This document shows, piece after piece, positions 50,472 to 59,365 of a stretch of DNA of 64,000 nt; within the stretch, counting starts at the first letter, position 1, and each line of letters begins with the position of its first letter. A program made the position numbers and the translations under genes. The DNA is taken from the NCBI RefSeq assembly GCF_022747945.1, contig NZ_JALDST010000001.1:5580001-5644000 (forward strand), in the 5' to 3' direction. Below the pieces are notes generated by a model. The model saw only the letters and a program-made list of their open reading frames with translations, was not told where the DNA came from and searched no databases. The DNA is from Micromonospora sp. R77 (lineage in GTDB: Bacteria > Actinomycetota > Actinomycetes > Mycobacteriales > Micromonosporaceae).

Positions 50472-51683
50472 ATGCCCACTGTCCAGTCGCCCGCCACCGG
50501 GATCGGGGCGGTCCTGCGTACCGCGCAGGTGCCGCGGGTGCTCGTCGCCGCTCAGGTCGGCCGCCTGCCCACCGCCTCCGGCCCGCTCGCCCTGCTGCTG
50601 TTCGCCCGGCAGTCGCTCAGCCTGACCACCGCCGGTCTGCTCGTCGCCGCGTACACCGGCGGGATGGCGGTCGGGGCGCCGCTGCTCGCCCGCGCCGTGG
50701 ACCGCTGGCGTCAACCGCCGGTGCTGTGGGGCTCGGCGATCCTGTCGGGCGCCGGATTCGGCGTCGTCGCCACCGGCGTCCTGGGTGTCCCGGGCGCCGT
50801 GCTGGGTGCCGTGCTGGCCGGGTTCGGCACGCCACCGTTGGAGGCGTGCCTGCGTTCGCTCTGGCCGGATCTCCTGCCCCCGGCGGCCGTGCCGGTCGCG
50901 TACACGTTGGACGTCGCCGTCCAGGAGGTCATCTTCGTGGTCGGTCCGCTCACCACGCTGCTCGCGGTGGCCCTCGGCGGTCCGGCCGCGGGGCTTCCGG
51001 TGGCGGCGCTGCTGCAACTCGCCGGCACCGCGGTCTTCGCCCGCGCGCCCGCGGTCCGCGCCTGGCGCGGTGTCCCGGCCGTACGCCACTGGGCCGGCCC
51101 ACTCCGGCGTCCCCGGTTCACGGCCATGCTGGCCGGCGTGGCCTGCGTCGGCATGGCGATCGGCGGCATCGCGGTGGCCGTCACGGCCTACGCGGAGGCG
51201 GCCGGCGACCGGCACCTCGCCGGTTGGCTGCTCGCCGCGCAGGCGACCGGTGCCCTGATCGGCGGCCTGCTCTACACCCGGGCTGCGCCCGGCGGCCCCG
51301 GGCGGCTGCCGCTCTTCGCCGGGGCGTTGGCGGTCGGGTTCCTGCCGCTGTTGTCCACCCCGCGCCCCGCCCTGATGGCGGTGCTGCTGGTCGTCAGTGG
51401 GTTGGCCCTGCCGCCGGTGTTGACCGCCGTCTTCGTCGCGGTGGACCGGCTGGCGGCACCAGGCACCGCCGCCGAGGCGTTCGCCTGGGTCGCCACGGCG
51501 TTCACCGTCGGCAGCGCCGCCGGCTCGGCGCTCAGCGGCCCGTTGCTGGCGATCGGCGTCCGCCACGGCCTGGCCCTGGCACCCGTCGCGGCCCTGCTGG
51601 GCGCCGTGGTGATGACGGCTGTCACCAGGCACGCATCCACCGGTGACCTCCGTGCCGCCTCAGGTGCCGGGGGGCGGCCATGA
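50472..51683 (+). CDS. MFS transporter
   Basis: A 403-residue protein with about 12 hydrophobic segments. The loop 2-3 region reads AAYTGGMAVGAPLLARAVDRWRQPPVLWGSAIL, the MFS motif A analogue, and TPPLEACLRSLWPDLLP plus AYTLDVAVQEVIFVVGPLTTLLAVALGGP follow, as in small drug-efflux-like MFS proteins of actinobacteria. ATG 50472 is preceded by GGGAGCG. The stop overlaps the next gene. It might export the product of the cluster, but an inverted-repeat element separates it from the biosynthetic genes, so the link is weak. Confidence 0.82.
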   Translation: MPTVQSPATGIGAVLRTAQVPRVLVAAQVGRLPTASGPLALLLFARQSLSLTTAGLLVAAYTGGMAVGAPLLARAVDRWRQPPVLWGSAILSGAGFGVVATGVLGVPGAVLGAVLAGFGTPPLEACLRSLWPDLLPPAAVPVAYTLDVAVQEVIFVVGPLTTLLAVALGGPAAGLPVAALLQLAGTAVFARAPAVRAWRGVPAVRHWAGPLRRPRFTAMLAGVACVGMAIGGIAVAVTAYAEAAGDRHLAGWLLAAQATGALIGGLLYTRAAPGGPGRLPLFAGALAVGFLPLLSTPRPALMAVLLVVSGLALPPVLTAVFVAVDRLAAPGTAAEAFAWVATAFTVGSAAGSALSGPLLAIGVRHGLALAPVAALLGAVVMTAVTRHASTGDLRAASGAGGRP

Positions 51684-52513
51684 CCGGGCACCCTGACCGC
51701 CACCGGCACCTCGAGGTCGGCGACCCCGGGTCGACGGCGTCGTCGGTCGCGGGAGGTGCGGCGGACCTCCGCCTCGCGTTCGAGGTGTCGGAGCTGGCGG
51801 CGCAGCTCGCGCTCGCCTACTTCCGCTCCGGCGTGGCGGCGACGCTGAAGGACGACGGCACTCCGGTCACCGAGGCCGACCGGGCGGTCGAGCGACTGCT
51901 CCGCGAGCGGCTGTCCGCGGCGAGGCCGGCGGACGCGCTCCTCGGCGAGGAGTTCGGTCGACTCGGTACGTCGGATCGGGTCTGGATCATCGACCCGGTG
52001 GACGGCACGTCGTTCTTCAGTCGGGGTGATCCGAACTGGCGGATCCACGTCGCGTTGGAGGTCGCCGGGCGCACCGAGCTCGCGGTCGTCACCGCTCCCG
52101 CGCTGGGACGCCGCTGGTGGGCCATTCGGGGCGGCGGATCCTTCGAGTCGCCCTGGCCCCGCGGGGAGACCGCGCCGAGGCGCCTGCGGGTCAGCACCAC
52201 GTCGCACCTGGCCGACGCCCGAGTCGATGTCCTGGGCGACGCGCACCGCGACTGCCTGCCACCGGGTGTGGCCCGCGCACCGGCGACCCCCCTCCCGCTC
52301 GTCGAGCTGGTCCGGGGCGAGATCGACGGCTTCCTGGTCGAGCGTTACCACCTCTGGGACCACGCGCCCTGGATCCTGCTCGTCGAGGAGGCCGGCGGAC
52401 GGTTCACCGACCGGACCGGCGGCCACGCCGGCGACCAGGGCGGCGGCCTCTACTCCAACGCCCTCCTGCACCCCCACCTGCTCACCGCCCTCGCGTACCC
52501 CACCCACCCCTGA
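51680..52513 (+). CDS. Inositol monophosphatase family protein
   Basis: A 277-residue Mg2+-dependent phosphatase. Metal-binding motifs: GTPVTEADRAVERLLRERL, LLGEEFG (Glu), WIIDPVDGTSFFSRGDPNW (motif A, Asp-Pro-Val-Asp-Gly-Thr) and LWDHAPWILLVEEAGGRFTDRTGG (motif B). Family substrates include myo-inositol-1-phosphate and histidinol phosphate. The histidinol-phosphatase subgroup has similar FxxGxP features, so the substrate is open. ATG 51680 overlaps the MFS stop. Confidence 0.88.
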   Translation: MTGHPDRHRHLEVGDPGSTASSVAGGAADLRLAFEVSELAAQLALAYFRSGVAATLKDDGTPVTEADRAVERLLRERLSAARPADALLGEEFGRLGTSDRVWIIDPVDGTSFFSRGDPNWRIHVALEVAGRTELAVVTAPALGRRWWAIRGGGSFESPWPRGETAPRRLRVSTTSHLADARVDVLGDAHRDCLPPGVARAPATPLPLVELVRGEIDGFLVERYHLWDHAPWILLVEEAGGRFTDRTGGHAGDQGGGLYSNALLHPHLLTALAYPTHP

Positions 52514-52516
52514 CCT

Positions 52517-52578
52517 GGTTGATCAAGAGGTTTGCGTCTCCCGGAGCCGGATTCCTGACGCAAACCTCTTGATCAACC
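52517..52578. terminator. Inverted-repeat element (22-bp arms) between convergent genes
   Basis: Arms 52517-52538 and 52557-52578 are exact complements around an 18-base centre; the left arm begins GGTTGATCAAGAGGTTTGCG. It begins three bases after the phosphatase stop and ends twelve bases before the end of the convergent hydrolase, the place of a bidirectional terminator. It shares words and layout with 50158-50224. Confidence 0.7.
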
Positions 52579-52590
52579 CGCGGGGGCGGG

Positions 52591-53415
52591 TCAACCCGCG
52601 CGGGTGGGGGTGGTGAAGAAGGTGGTGACGGGGGTGATGAGGGCGGGGGGTGCCACGGCGATGCCGTTGTGGGGGCTGCCGGGGACGCGGAGGGTTCGGG
52701 CCCGCGGGATGACGGCGGCCAGGCGGGTGTTGACCTCGGTGAAGTAGGGGGCGGCCCGGGCGCCGCTGATCAGCAGCGTCTCCGCGGTGATGGCGGCGTA
52801 CTCCTCGACCGGGCCGTCGTACTCCTGGATCTGCCGCGACTCGGCCAGCGTCATCCCCACCAGGCCGCCCATCGTCCGCCCGACCTCGGTGCGCAGGAAC
52901 GCCCGGCAGATCGCGGTCCGTACGCCGAGGGGGAGCCGCGACGCCGCGGACTGCGGGTTGACCGCCGCGCCCACGATCGCCAGCGCCCGCGCGGTGTTCC
53001 CGTCCCGGACCGCCTCCTGCGCCGGGTCGATGAACCCGGTCGGCAGGCCGTGCCCGGCCAGGTGGAGCGGCGCGTCGTAGACGGCGATCCGGTCCAGCGG
53101 CAGCCGGAGCGCGGCCCGCAGCACGACGAAGGCGCCGTAGCTGTGCCCGATGGCGCGCCGGGCGCCGGTGTGCGCGAGCACCGCACCCAGGTCGTCGACC
53201 TCCTGCTCCACCGTGTACGGCTCGCGGCGCGGTGCGGCGTCCGCCCGGCCGCGCCGGTTGTACAGGTGCACGGTGAACCGGTCGGCGAGCCGCGCGGCGA
53301 GCCGCCGGTATTCGTGGATGGTGACCCCGCCCCCGTGCACCACCACGAGATCCGGGCCGCTTCCCCTGGAGTGCAGGACGATTCTCGCGCCGTCCGGTGC
53401 CGTGATCCGCTGCAT
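52591..53415 (-). CDS. Alpha/beta hydrolase
   Basis: A 274-residue alpha/beta hydrolase: LVVVHGGGVTIHEYRRLAARLADRFTVHLYNRRGRADA (oxyanion region), nucleophile AIGHSYGAFVVLRAAL (Ser in GHSYG) and C-terminal GSPHNGIAVAPP with the catalytic His; the acid is in LLISGARAAPYFTEVN or nearby. ATG 53415 (MQRITAPDG) is preferred over the upstream MRKGAV. It is divergent from a TetR gene and presumably its target; substrate unknown. Confidence 0.88.
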   Translation of the reverse strand: MQRITAPDGARIVLHSRGSGPDLVVVHGGGVTIHEYRRLAARLADRFTVHLYNRRGRADAAPRREPYTVEQEVDDLGAVLAHTGARRAIGHSYGAFVVLRAALRLPLDRIAVYDAPLHLAGHGLPTGFIDPAQEAVRDGNTARALAIVGAAVNPQSAASRLPLGVRTAICRAFLRTEVGRTMGGLVGMTLAESRQIQEYDGPVEEYAAITAETLLISGARAAPYFTEVNTRLAAVIPRARTLRVPGSPHNGIAVAPPALITPVTTFFTTPTRAG

Positions 53416-53437
53416 GACCGCTCCCTTCCGCACCGCG

Positions 53438-53462
53438 AAACCGCGAACGCTGTTTGCAGTTT
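53438..53462. promoter_or_regulatory. Candidate TetR operator and leaderless promoter
   Basis: AAACCGCGAA and TTTGCAGTTT form a 25-base imperfect palindrome (8 of 10 positions) in the 58-base gap between the hydrolase and the TetR gene. TAGAGT at 53462-53467 fits a -10 box and ends six bases before the GTG of the TetR gene, pointing to a leaderless mRNA. Confidence 0.5.
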
Positions 53463-53473
53463 AGAGTAGTGGG

Positions 53474-54163
53474 GTGAACGGCGCACCGAGCAGTCCGGCC
53501 GACGGCGACTCGGCCGGACGGTCGATCTGGACCCGGCCGCAGCGCGGCACCCGCGGGCCCGCCCCGACGCACAGCCGCGACGAGATCGTCGCCGCCGCCG
53601 TCGGGTTGGCCGATGCCGACGGGTTGGCCGCCGTGTCGATGCGCGCGGTCGCCGGCGCGCTCGGGATGGCGGCGGGTTCGCTCTACCGGCACCTGTCGTC
53701 CCGCGACGACCTGCTGGACCTGATGGTCGACCGGTGTGCGGGGGAGCTGCGGCCCTACCCGGCCGGCGACGGGCACTGGCAGGACCAGTTCCTGCTGCTG
53801 GCCCGCCGCCAGCTGGCGCTCTACCGGCATCACCCGTGGCTGCCGGACGCGACGGCCCGCCGCGCCACCCCCGGGCCGAACACCCTCGCCTACTTCGACG
53901 CCTGCCTGCGTCTGCTGCAGCCGGTGCGGGCCGGGGTCGCCGCGAAGTTCGAGGCGATCGCCATGGTCACGGGCGTGGTGTCGCTCTTCGCCCGCAGCGC
54001 GGCGGCCGCCGGCACCGTCACCTTCGACCACGTCGATCTGGCGGACCATCCACACCTGGCCGCCGCGTTCACCGAACCCCCGGCCGCTCCACCTCGCGGG
54101 GACCTCTTCGAGCGCACCCTGCGCAGCCTGCTGACCGGCCTGCTCGCCGCCGATCCGGGCTGA
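53474..54163 (+). CDS. TetR family transcriptional regulator
   Basis: A 229-residue repressor. The helix-turn-helix is RDEIVAAAVGLADADGLAAVSMRAVAGALGMAAGSLYRHLSSRDDLLDLMVD (about residues 35-86). The C-terminal ligand domain (LLLARRQLALYRHHPWLPD; GPNTLAYFDACLRLLQ) is of the TetR_C type common in actinobacteria. It is divergent from the alpha/beta hydrolase, with a palindrome between them, which suggests mutual autoregulation. Confidence 0.9.
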   Translation: MNGAPSSPADGDSAGRSIWTRPQRGTRGPAPTHSRDEIVAAAVGLADADGLAAVSMRAVAGALGMAAGSLYRHLSSRDDLLDLMVDRCAGELRPYPAGDGHWQDQFLLLARRQLALYRHHPWLPDATARRATPGPNTLAYFDACLRLLQPVRAGVAAKFEAIAMVTGVVSLFARSAAAAGTVTFDHVDLADHPHLAAAFTEPPAAPPRGDLFERTLRSLLTGLLAADPG

Positions 54164-54169
54164 CCCCGC

Positions 54170-54850
54170 TCAGCGGGCGGTGAGGTGGCGGCCCAGGACG
54201 CGAAGAGTGACGGCGGTGGCGACGGCGTCGCTGCGCGCGCTGCCGTGCCGGCCGTCGCTGCTGTAGAGCGACGGGTCGGCGACGAGCGGATGGTCGGTCA
54301 GGTGCACGTGCAGCGTGCCGAGCCGTTCCGCCAGCCGGCCGGTACGGGAGGACAGCAACCGCATCCGCTCGCCCAGGCCGGGCCGTAGCGACGCCGGTAC
54401 GGCCGGGCTGTGCGAGACGTCGAACATGCCGACGGTGATGACGTCCGCCCCGGCCGCTTGGAGGGCGCCGACGATCGCGGTCAGCTCGGCGTCGACCGCG
54501 TCCGGGTCGTAGCCGGGTCGGAAGGCGTCGTTGCCGCCGCAGACCACCAGCGCCAGGTCCGGTCCGAACGCCAGCGCGGGGGCCAGTTGCGTCGCGCGTA
54601 CCTCGTGCGCCCGCAGCCCTCGCAGCCCCAGGTTCAGGTACGCCAGTCCCGGCCGCACCGCCGACAGCTCGGCGGCGATCCGGTCGGCCCACTGCACGTC
54701 GGGATAGCCGTCGACCGGCTCGCACATCCCCTCGGCCACGCTGTCGCCCAGCACCACGAAGCGCCGCCACGGATGCCCCCGCAGCAGCTCCCCGCCCTCC
54801 CCGTCCCGCAGGCAGTACGGATCCGAAGCTTCGGCGACCGTCGATCCCAT
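54170..54850 (-). CDS. SGNH/GDSL hydrolase (intracellular)
   Basis: A 226-residue SGNH esterase: block I FVVLGDSVAEGM (catalytic Ser), block II NLGLRGLRAHEV (Gly), block III VCGGNDAFRPG (Asn) and block V LYSSDGRHGSARSDAVA (Asp and His). No signal peptide is visible. It converges on the TetR gene with six bases between the stops. Members deacylate or de-esterify small molecules or sugars. Confidence 0.85.
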   Translation of the reverse strand: MGSTVAEASDPYCLRDGEGGELLRGHPWRRFVVLGDSVAEGMCEPVDGYPDVQWADRIAAELSAVRPGLAYLNLGLRGLRAHEVRATQLAPALAFGPDLALVVCGGNDAFRPGYDPDAVDAELTAIVGALQAAGADVITVGMFDVSHSPAVPASLRPGLGERMRLLSSRTGRLAERLGTLHVHLTDHPLVADPSLYSSDGRHGSARSDAVATAVTLRVLGRHLTAR

Positions 54851-54970
54851 CCCCGCACGCTATCCGACCCGCACCGCTCCGCGCATTCGCCACGGTTCTC
54901 CCGGGCAGCGATCATGAGGTTGCCGGCACCCGGTCCGGCGGCGGTGGGGTGATGGTCGCGGCACGAGCGC

Positions 54971-55978
54971 TCAGCCGGCGGCCGGTGACTTTGGCCGCGT
55001 GCCGGTGCAGCGCGCCGTCCGGGCCAGGGCGCGGATCCGGACCAGCAGCAGCAGGTTCAGCGCCACCAGCGGGAAACCGGCGAACTCGTTGTCGAGCAGC
55101 CAGAAGAGCTGCCCGACCAGCAGTTGGAGGAGCAGTGCCGCCGCCACGAGGCGCAGCGCCGGCGCCCGCTGCCCGGCGTGCCACCGCACCAGTCCGACGA
55201 CGGTGAGCAGCAGCGCGGTGCTCGCCGCCGCGACGTACACCTGGTTCCCGACGGTGGCGTCCCGGGACAGCAGCACGAGGGGCCGCCCGATGGCGAAGAC
55301 GACGAACAGGGACGTCACGGTGAGGACGGTCCGCGCGGACAGGCGCCGGTTGAGCCTCGCCCGGGGCCGGTTGAGTCCGTCCCGGAGGGGGCTGAGCCTG
55401 GCCCGGAGCCGGCCCGGATCGGACCGGGTGAGGCGTTGCCCCAGTGGGGCGGCCGGCTGGCCGCCGACAGTCGGTGTCCGGTCCCACCGGCCCGCCCGCA
55501 TCTCGTCGGGCGGCGTGGTGGCGGCCGCGCCGGCGAGCGCGTCGAGCTGGTTCACCAGGCGCTCGTGGTCGGTGAGTGGCCGCCGGTGCACCCCGACGCG
55601 CCCCACCAGCCAGGTGGCGACGAAGGTGCCGTAGATGATCGCGGCGACCGGCTCGTAGAAGTAGTTGTTGTCCCGGGTGACGAACTTGCCGACCTCGTCG
55701 ATGAAGAGACCGAAGCCGAGGCCGCCGACGATCGCGGCGAGCCGGAGCGCCCGGGGACCGAGGAAGAGCAGTGACAGCAGTTGACCGACCAGCATGCCGA
55801 GTCCGCCCCAGAGCACGTGCGCCAGGTGCAGGCCGCCGGAGCCGACCTGCGGGAAGCCCGTCGCGGCCAGGAAGGCACGGGTCACCGCGATGCAGAGCAC
55901 CGCGCTGACCAGGAACAGTTCCAGCCGGTCCGGTCCGGTCGCCGCGCGAACGAGGACCGGTGCGTGCCGTCCACTCAT
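54971..55978 (-). CDS. Uncharacterised polytopic membrane protein
   Basis: A 335-residue protein with about eight hydrophobic segments in two groups: residues 18-130 (LFLVSAVLCIAVTRAFLAATGFPQVG, HLAHVLWGGLGMLVGQLLSLLFLG, AAIVGGLGFGLFIDEVGKFVTRDNNYFYEPVAAIIYGTFVATWLVG) and about 220-325. A charged cytoplasmic section rich in Arg lies between them. The GLFIDEVGKFVTRDNNYFY motif is conserved in similar actinobacterial proteins, as far as I recall, without known function. The ATG is at 55978. Confidence 0.65.
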   Translation of the reverse strand: MSGRHAPVLVRAATGPDRLELFLVSAVLCIAVTRAFLAATGFPQVGSGGLHLAHVLWGGLGMLVGQLLSLLFLGPRALRLAAIVGGLGFGLFIDEVGKFVTRDNNYFYEPVAAIIYGTFVATWLVGRVGVHRRPLTDHERLVNQLDALAGAAATTPPDEMRAGRWDRTPTVGGQPAAPLGQRLTRSDPGRLRARLSPLRDGLNRPRARLNRRLSARTVLTVTSLFVVFAIGRPLVLLSRDATVGNQVYVAAASTALLLTVVGLVRWHAGQRAPALRLVAAALLLQLLVGQLFWLLDNEFAGFPLVALNLLLLVRIRALARTARCTGTRPKSPAAG

Positions 55979-56084
55979 GCTCCCGATGCTCGGCGCGGCG
56001 GCCGGGCTCGCGCATCAGGTGACTCCCGGGTCTTCCCCGGGCAGCGGACCCCGGACGGGCGTCCGGGCGAGTCGGCTCCGGGCA

Positions 56085-56255
56085 CCGCCCGGAGCAGGGC
56101 GATGTCGTGGTGGTCGACGTCGCGCGGCGGGTGGCCCTCGCGGAAGCGCAGTTGCTGGGTCACCGACAGGCAGGGCACCGGCCGGCCGCCAATCACTCCC
56201 TCGGTGAAGCCGTCCGCCGGGTAGTCGAAGGTGACGCCGTCCAGCCCGGCCTGGA
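56085..56255 (-). pseudogene. Remnant of a nucleotidyltransferase C-terminus overlapping the MFS gene end
   Basis: In a frame different from the MFS gene, the minus strand encodes LDGVTFDYPADGFTEGVIGGRPVPCLSVTQQLRFREGHPPRDVDHHDIALLRAV. This matches, as I remember it, the C-terminal region of lincosamide/aminoglycoside-type nucleotidyltransferases (YPADAF..G.I.GR.V.C.S...Q..F..GY.P...D.HD...L). No N-terminal half is found. It may be the scar of a deletion that joined it to the MFS gene, or a partially overlapping broken gene. Confidence 0.5.
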
Positions 56256-57446
56256 CGCCGCTGCCGTCGGCGACCGCCGGGCCAGCAGCGGGCCAACGGT
56301 GAGCACCAGGCAGGCCACCGACATCACCAGCAGCGCCGGGGTCAGCCCGAGCAGGGCCACCGACCAGCCGCCGAGCAGCGCACCCACCGGCAGCCCGAGG
56401 AACGCCACCGAGCCGGCGATGCCGAGCACCCGGGTCTGCAACGCGGCCGGCACCCGCTCGTAGAGGGCCGCGCCGAGCAGCGGGTTCACCACCGAGATCG
56501 CCACCCCGGACAGGAACGTCACGGTGAGCACCACGGCCAGCCGGTCGCTGAGGGCGAGGGCGAGCAGGCGGGGGGTACCGCTGAGCGCCACCCCCAGCGC
56601 GAAGGTGAGCTGGCGGGGCAGCCGCGTACCGGCCATCGTGAAGAGCAGGTTGCCCGCGAGGGCCCCACCGGCGAAGACACCGAGCAGCAGGCCGAACCCG
56701 GCCGGGTCGCCGAGGACCCGGGCCACCCACAGCGGGATCCACACCGCCACGCTGGCGTTGGCGAACATGTTGGACACCGACACCACCACCAGCATGGTCA
56801 GCAGCGTCCGGTCGGCGCGCAGGTGCGCGAAGCCGCCCCGCAGGGCGCGCAGGTAACCCTCCCGGGCCGCCGGCACCGCCGGGGCCGGCGGTCGCACGAG
56901 TACGCCGACCAGCAGCGCGCAGACCGCGAAGGTGCCCGCGTCGATCCAGATCGCCCGGGTCACCCCGACCCAGTCGATCAGCAACCCGCCCAGCACCGCC
57001 CCGAACAAGGTCATGCCCCGGGTCAGCCCGTCGTAGGCGGAGGTGAGCCGGATCAGCGGCACCCCGGCCCGCTCGGCCGCCGGCTTGAACAGCACGTGCT
57101 TGACCCGGTCGCCGATGCCGCGCAGCCCGCCCGCCACCGCCACCAGCGCCAGCAGCGTCCCGAAGCCGAGCCAGGGCGCCAGCGCCACCACCGCCATCGC
57201 CGCCGCGCTCGCCGCGTCCGCCACGACCGAGGTGCGGCGCACCCCGAACCGGTCCGCCCACGGTGTGGCCAGGGCGGAGGAGAGCAGGTACGGCAGCGTC
57301 TCCGCCGCCGCCACGAGGCCCATCCGGGTGGGGCTGCCGGTGGTCTCCAGCACCAGCCAGGGGATCGCCACCACCGAGATGCGGGTGCCCAGGTTGGAGA
57401 TCAGGTCGGCGCCGACCAGGGTGAACAGTTCCCGGCGCGGGGTCAC
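56193..57446 (-). CDS. MFS transporter
   Basis: A 417-residue MFS protein with about 12 hydrophobic segments. It starts at GTG 57446 (MTPRRELFTLVGADLISNLGTRISVVAIPWLVLETTGSPTRMGLVAAAETLPYLLSSALATPWADRFGVRRT), the typical N-domain with motif A (ADRFGVRR). NMFANASVAVWIPLWVARVL opens the second half. The last about 25 residues (GPLLARRSPTAAASRPGW onward) run over the nucleotidyltransferase remnant and look unlike an MFS tail. It overlaps the ligase gene upstream by four bases (minus strand), forming a two-gene operon. Confidence 0.83.
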   Translation of the reverse strand: MTPRRELFTLVGADLISNLGTRISVVAIPWLVLETTGSPTRMGLVAAAETLPYLLSSALATPWADRFGVRRTSVVADAASAAAMAVVALAPWLGFGTLLALVAVAGGLRGIGDRVKHVLFKPAAERAGVPLIRLTSAYDGLTRGMTLFGAVLGGLLIDWVGVTRAIWIDAGTFAVCALLVGVLVRPPAPAVPAAREGYLRALRGGFAHLRADRTLLTMLVVVSVSNMFANASVAVWIPLWVARVLGDPAGFGLLLGVFAGGALAGNLLFTMAGTRLPRQLTFALGVALSGTPRLLALALSDRLAVVLTVTFLSGVAISVVNPLLGAALYERVPAALQTRVLGIAGSVAFLGLPVGALLGGWSVALLGLTPALLVMSVACLVLTVGPLLARRSPTAAASRPGWTASPSTTRRTASPRE

Positions 57447-59032
57447 GCCCGGCCGCCGCTGGCCGTCGGCACCGCGTCGGCGTCCTGCGGATGGTCGGCC
57501 GCGTACCGGGCGCGCAGGGCACGCTTGTCGACCTTGGCCGACCGGTTCAGCGGCAGCGCGTCGACGAACTCCACCGCGCCGGGTGCCCAGGTGTCGCTCA
57601 GTTCCCGGGTCACCAGGGCGATCAGCTCGTCACCGGTCACCGTGCCCCCCGGCGCCCGCACCACGTACGCGTGCGGCAGCTCCCCGGCGACCGGGTCCGG
57701 TACGCCGATCACCGCCGCCGCCCGGACCTCCGGGTGGATGGCGAGCGCGTCCTCGATCGGGCGCGAATAGATCGGCCAGCTCTTCTGCCGGGTCAGGATC
57801 CGGTCCTGCAGGCGGTCGACCAGGTAGAGGTAGCCGTCGGCGTCGAGGTGGCCGATGTCGCGGGTGCGGACCCAGCCGTCGACCAGCGTCTCGGCGGTCA
57901 GCTCGGGCCGGCCGTGGTAGCCGGCGAAGCTCAGCCTCGTGCGGACCCAGACCTCGCCGTCCACGCCGGGTGGCAGCACCCGCTGCTCGGCGTCGCGGAT
58001 CTGCACCGCCACGTCCCCGTACGGCCGGCCGCAGGAGCGCAGCCGCTCCGGGTGCGCCGGGTCGTCGGTGAGCCCCGGCAGGGCACAGATCACCACCGCC
58101 TCGCTGAGGCCGTACACGATGCGCAGGACCGGGCCGAAGCGCGCGATCGCCTGGCGCAGCCGGACGGGCGCGGCGGGCCCGGCGCCCACGTTGAACATGA
58201 ACATCGCGGAGAAGTCCGCGCCGGGCAGGTCCGGATGGTCGAGGACCTCGGAGAGCATCGGTGGGGTGACGAAGGTGGAGGTGAGCCGCTCGGCGTCGAC
58301 GGTAGCGATGAACGCCGCCGGGTCCCACCGGTCGCGCAGGAAGAGCACCCCGCCGGTGAAGAGGTTGAACAGGGTGGTGATCTGCCCGCTGGCCAGCCAC
58401 ATCGGTGAGTGCGACAGGTGCCGCAGCAGCGGCAGGCCGGCGCCGCGGAAGTCGGCCGCCAGGGCCAGCACCTGGCGATAGAAGCTCTCCCGGTGGTGCA
58501 CCAGCTTCGGTGTGCCGGTGGTGCCGCTGGTCTGCAGGAACGACTCGGGTGCGGGCACCTCGGCCGGGAGCACGGGCGCCCCGTCGGCCGGTGCGGTCAG
58601 GTCCGGGCCGGCACCGCCCGGGCCGAGGCAGAGCACCGGTACGCCGGGGAGCCCGGCGGCGAGCTGCGCGCCGAGACCGTCGGCGGCCCGGGGGTCGTGC
58701 ACGAAGGCGTCGGGGCGGGCCAGCGCGACGAACTCGTCGATCTCACGGCGGGAGGTGACCGGCGCGATCCACATCGTCCGGCAGCCGAGCAGGTGCGCCG
58801 CGAGTTGCAGCAGCGGCCCCTCGACGGTGTTGCCGAGCATCACCAGCACGGCGGCGCCGGGGCGGACACCGTGCCGGGTGAGGGCGGCGGCCAGCGCGCG
58901 CACCTCGGCGGCGACGTCGGTGTAGGTCAACCGCCGGCTCTCGCCGACCAGCGCCTCCCGCGCGCCGAAGCCGGCGAACAGGTCCAGCGCGTCGTGCACG
59001 TAGGACGTCGGTCGGGTGGACTCCTCGGTCAT
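57443..59032 (-). CDS. Fatty-acid/aryl-acid CoA ligase (AMP-binding)
   Basis: A 529-residue ANL enzyme: RLTYTDVAAEVRALAAALTRHGVRPGAAVLVMLGNTVEGPLLQLAAHLLG, AMP loop ESFLQTSGTTGTPKLVHHRESF (about residues 162-183), IVYGLSEAVVIC, GWVRTRDIGHLDADGYLYLVDRLQDRILTRQKSWPIYSRPIEDALAIHPEV and C-terminal ALPLNRSAKVDKRALR with the catalytic Lys. The 'G.NVYP' segment is changed to SWPIYSRPIE. ATG 59032 starts it. It is coupled to an MFS gene, so uptake or export of the acid or its product could be linked. Confidence 0.88.
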   Translation of the reverse strand: MTEESTRPTSYVHDALDLFAGFGAREALVGESRRLTYTDVAAEVRALAAALTRHGVRPGAAVLVMLGNTVEGPLLQLAAHLLGCRTMWIAPVTSRREIDEFVALARPDAFVHDPRAADGLGAQLAAGLPGVPVLCLGPGGAGPDLTAPADGAPVLPAEVPAPESFLQTSGTTGTPKLVHHRESFYRQVLALAADFRGAGLPLLRHLSHSPMWLASGQITTLFNLFTGGVLFLRDRWDPAAFIATVDAERLTSTFVTPPMLSEVLDHPDLPGADFSAMFMFNVGAGPAAPVRLRQAIARFGPVLRIVYGLSEAVVICALPGLTDDPAHPERLRSCGRPYGDVAVQIRDAEQRVLPPGVDGEVWVRTRLSFAGYHGRPELTAETLVDGWVRTRDIGHLDADGYLYLVDRLQDRILTRQKSWPIYSRPIEDALAIHPEVRAAAVIGVPDPVAGELPHAYVVRAPGGTVTGDELIALVTRELSDTWAPGAVEFVDALPLNRSAKVDKRALRARYAADHPQDADAVPTASGGRA

Positions 59033-59269
59033 CGCACAGCCCCCATCGCGGTCCGGCGGCCGGTGCCGCGTCGGCCCGGTGGGGCCCGCCGCGCCGTCCG
59101 GCCGCGAGCGGCGTCCGGGCAGGTCACGGCCGGGACGCGACGACCGGTGCGCGGGTCGGCGACCGCACCGCCGCCGCCTGCGAGCCTAGGCGGGCCGCCG
59201 GGCGCGCGGACAGAGCCGAACGGTGTCCGCGCACGCGGAGCAGACATTTGACCATGTCGATCAGGTCGA
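59033..59269. other. Intergenic region upstream of divergent ligase and SGNH genes
   Basis: This 237-base part of the 333-base divergent gap has no credible gene. It is strongly GC-rich apart from CAGACATTTGACCATGTCGA at 59241-59260, which sits just upstream of the -35 box of the promoter for the SGNH gene and could hold an operator. Confidence 0.4.
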
Positions 59270-59299
59270 TTGACGCCCGTCAGCGCCGGCCGCTAGCTT
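59270..59299 (+). promoter_or_regulatory. Candidate promoter of the secreted SGNH hydrolase
   Basis: TTGACG (59270-59275) and TAGCTT (59294-59299) are spaced by 18 bases and fit vegetative-sigma boxes. Transcription would start near 59306, leaving a leader of about 60 bases that carries GGAGG before ATG 59366. Confidence 0.5.
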
Positions 59300-59365
59300 T
59301 CGGTCCATCGTCCGGGCGGTGCCGGCAACCGGCCCGCGTACCGGACTGCCAACCATGGAGGTTCA

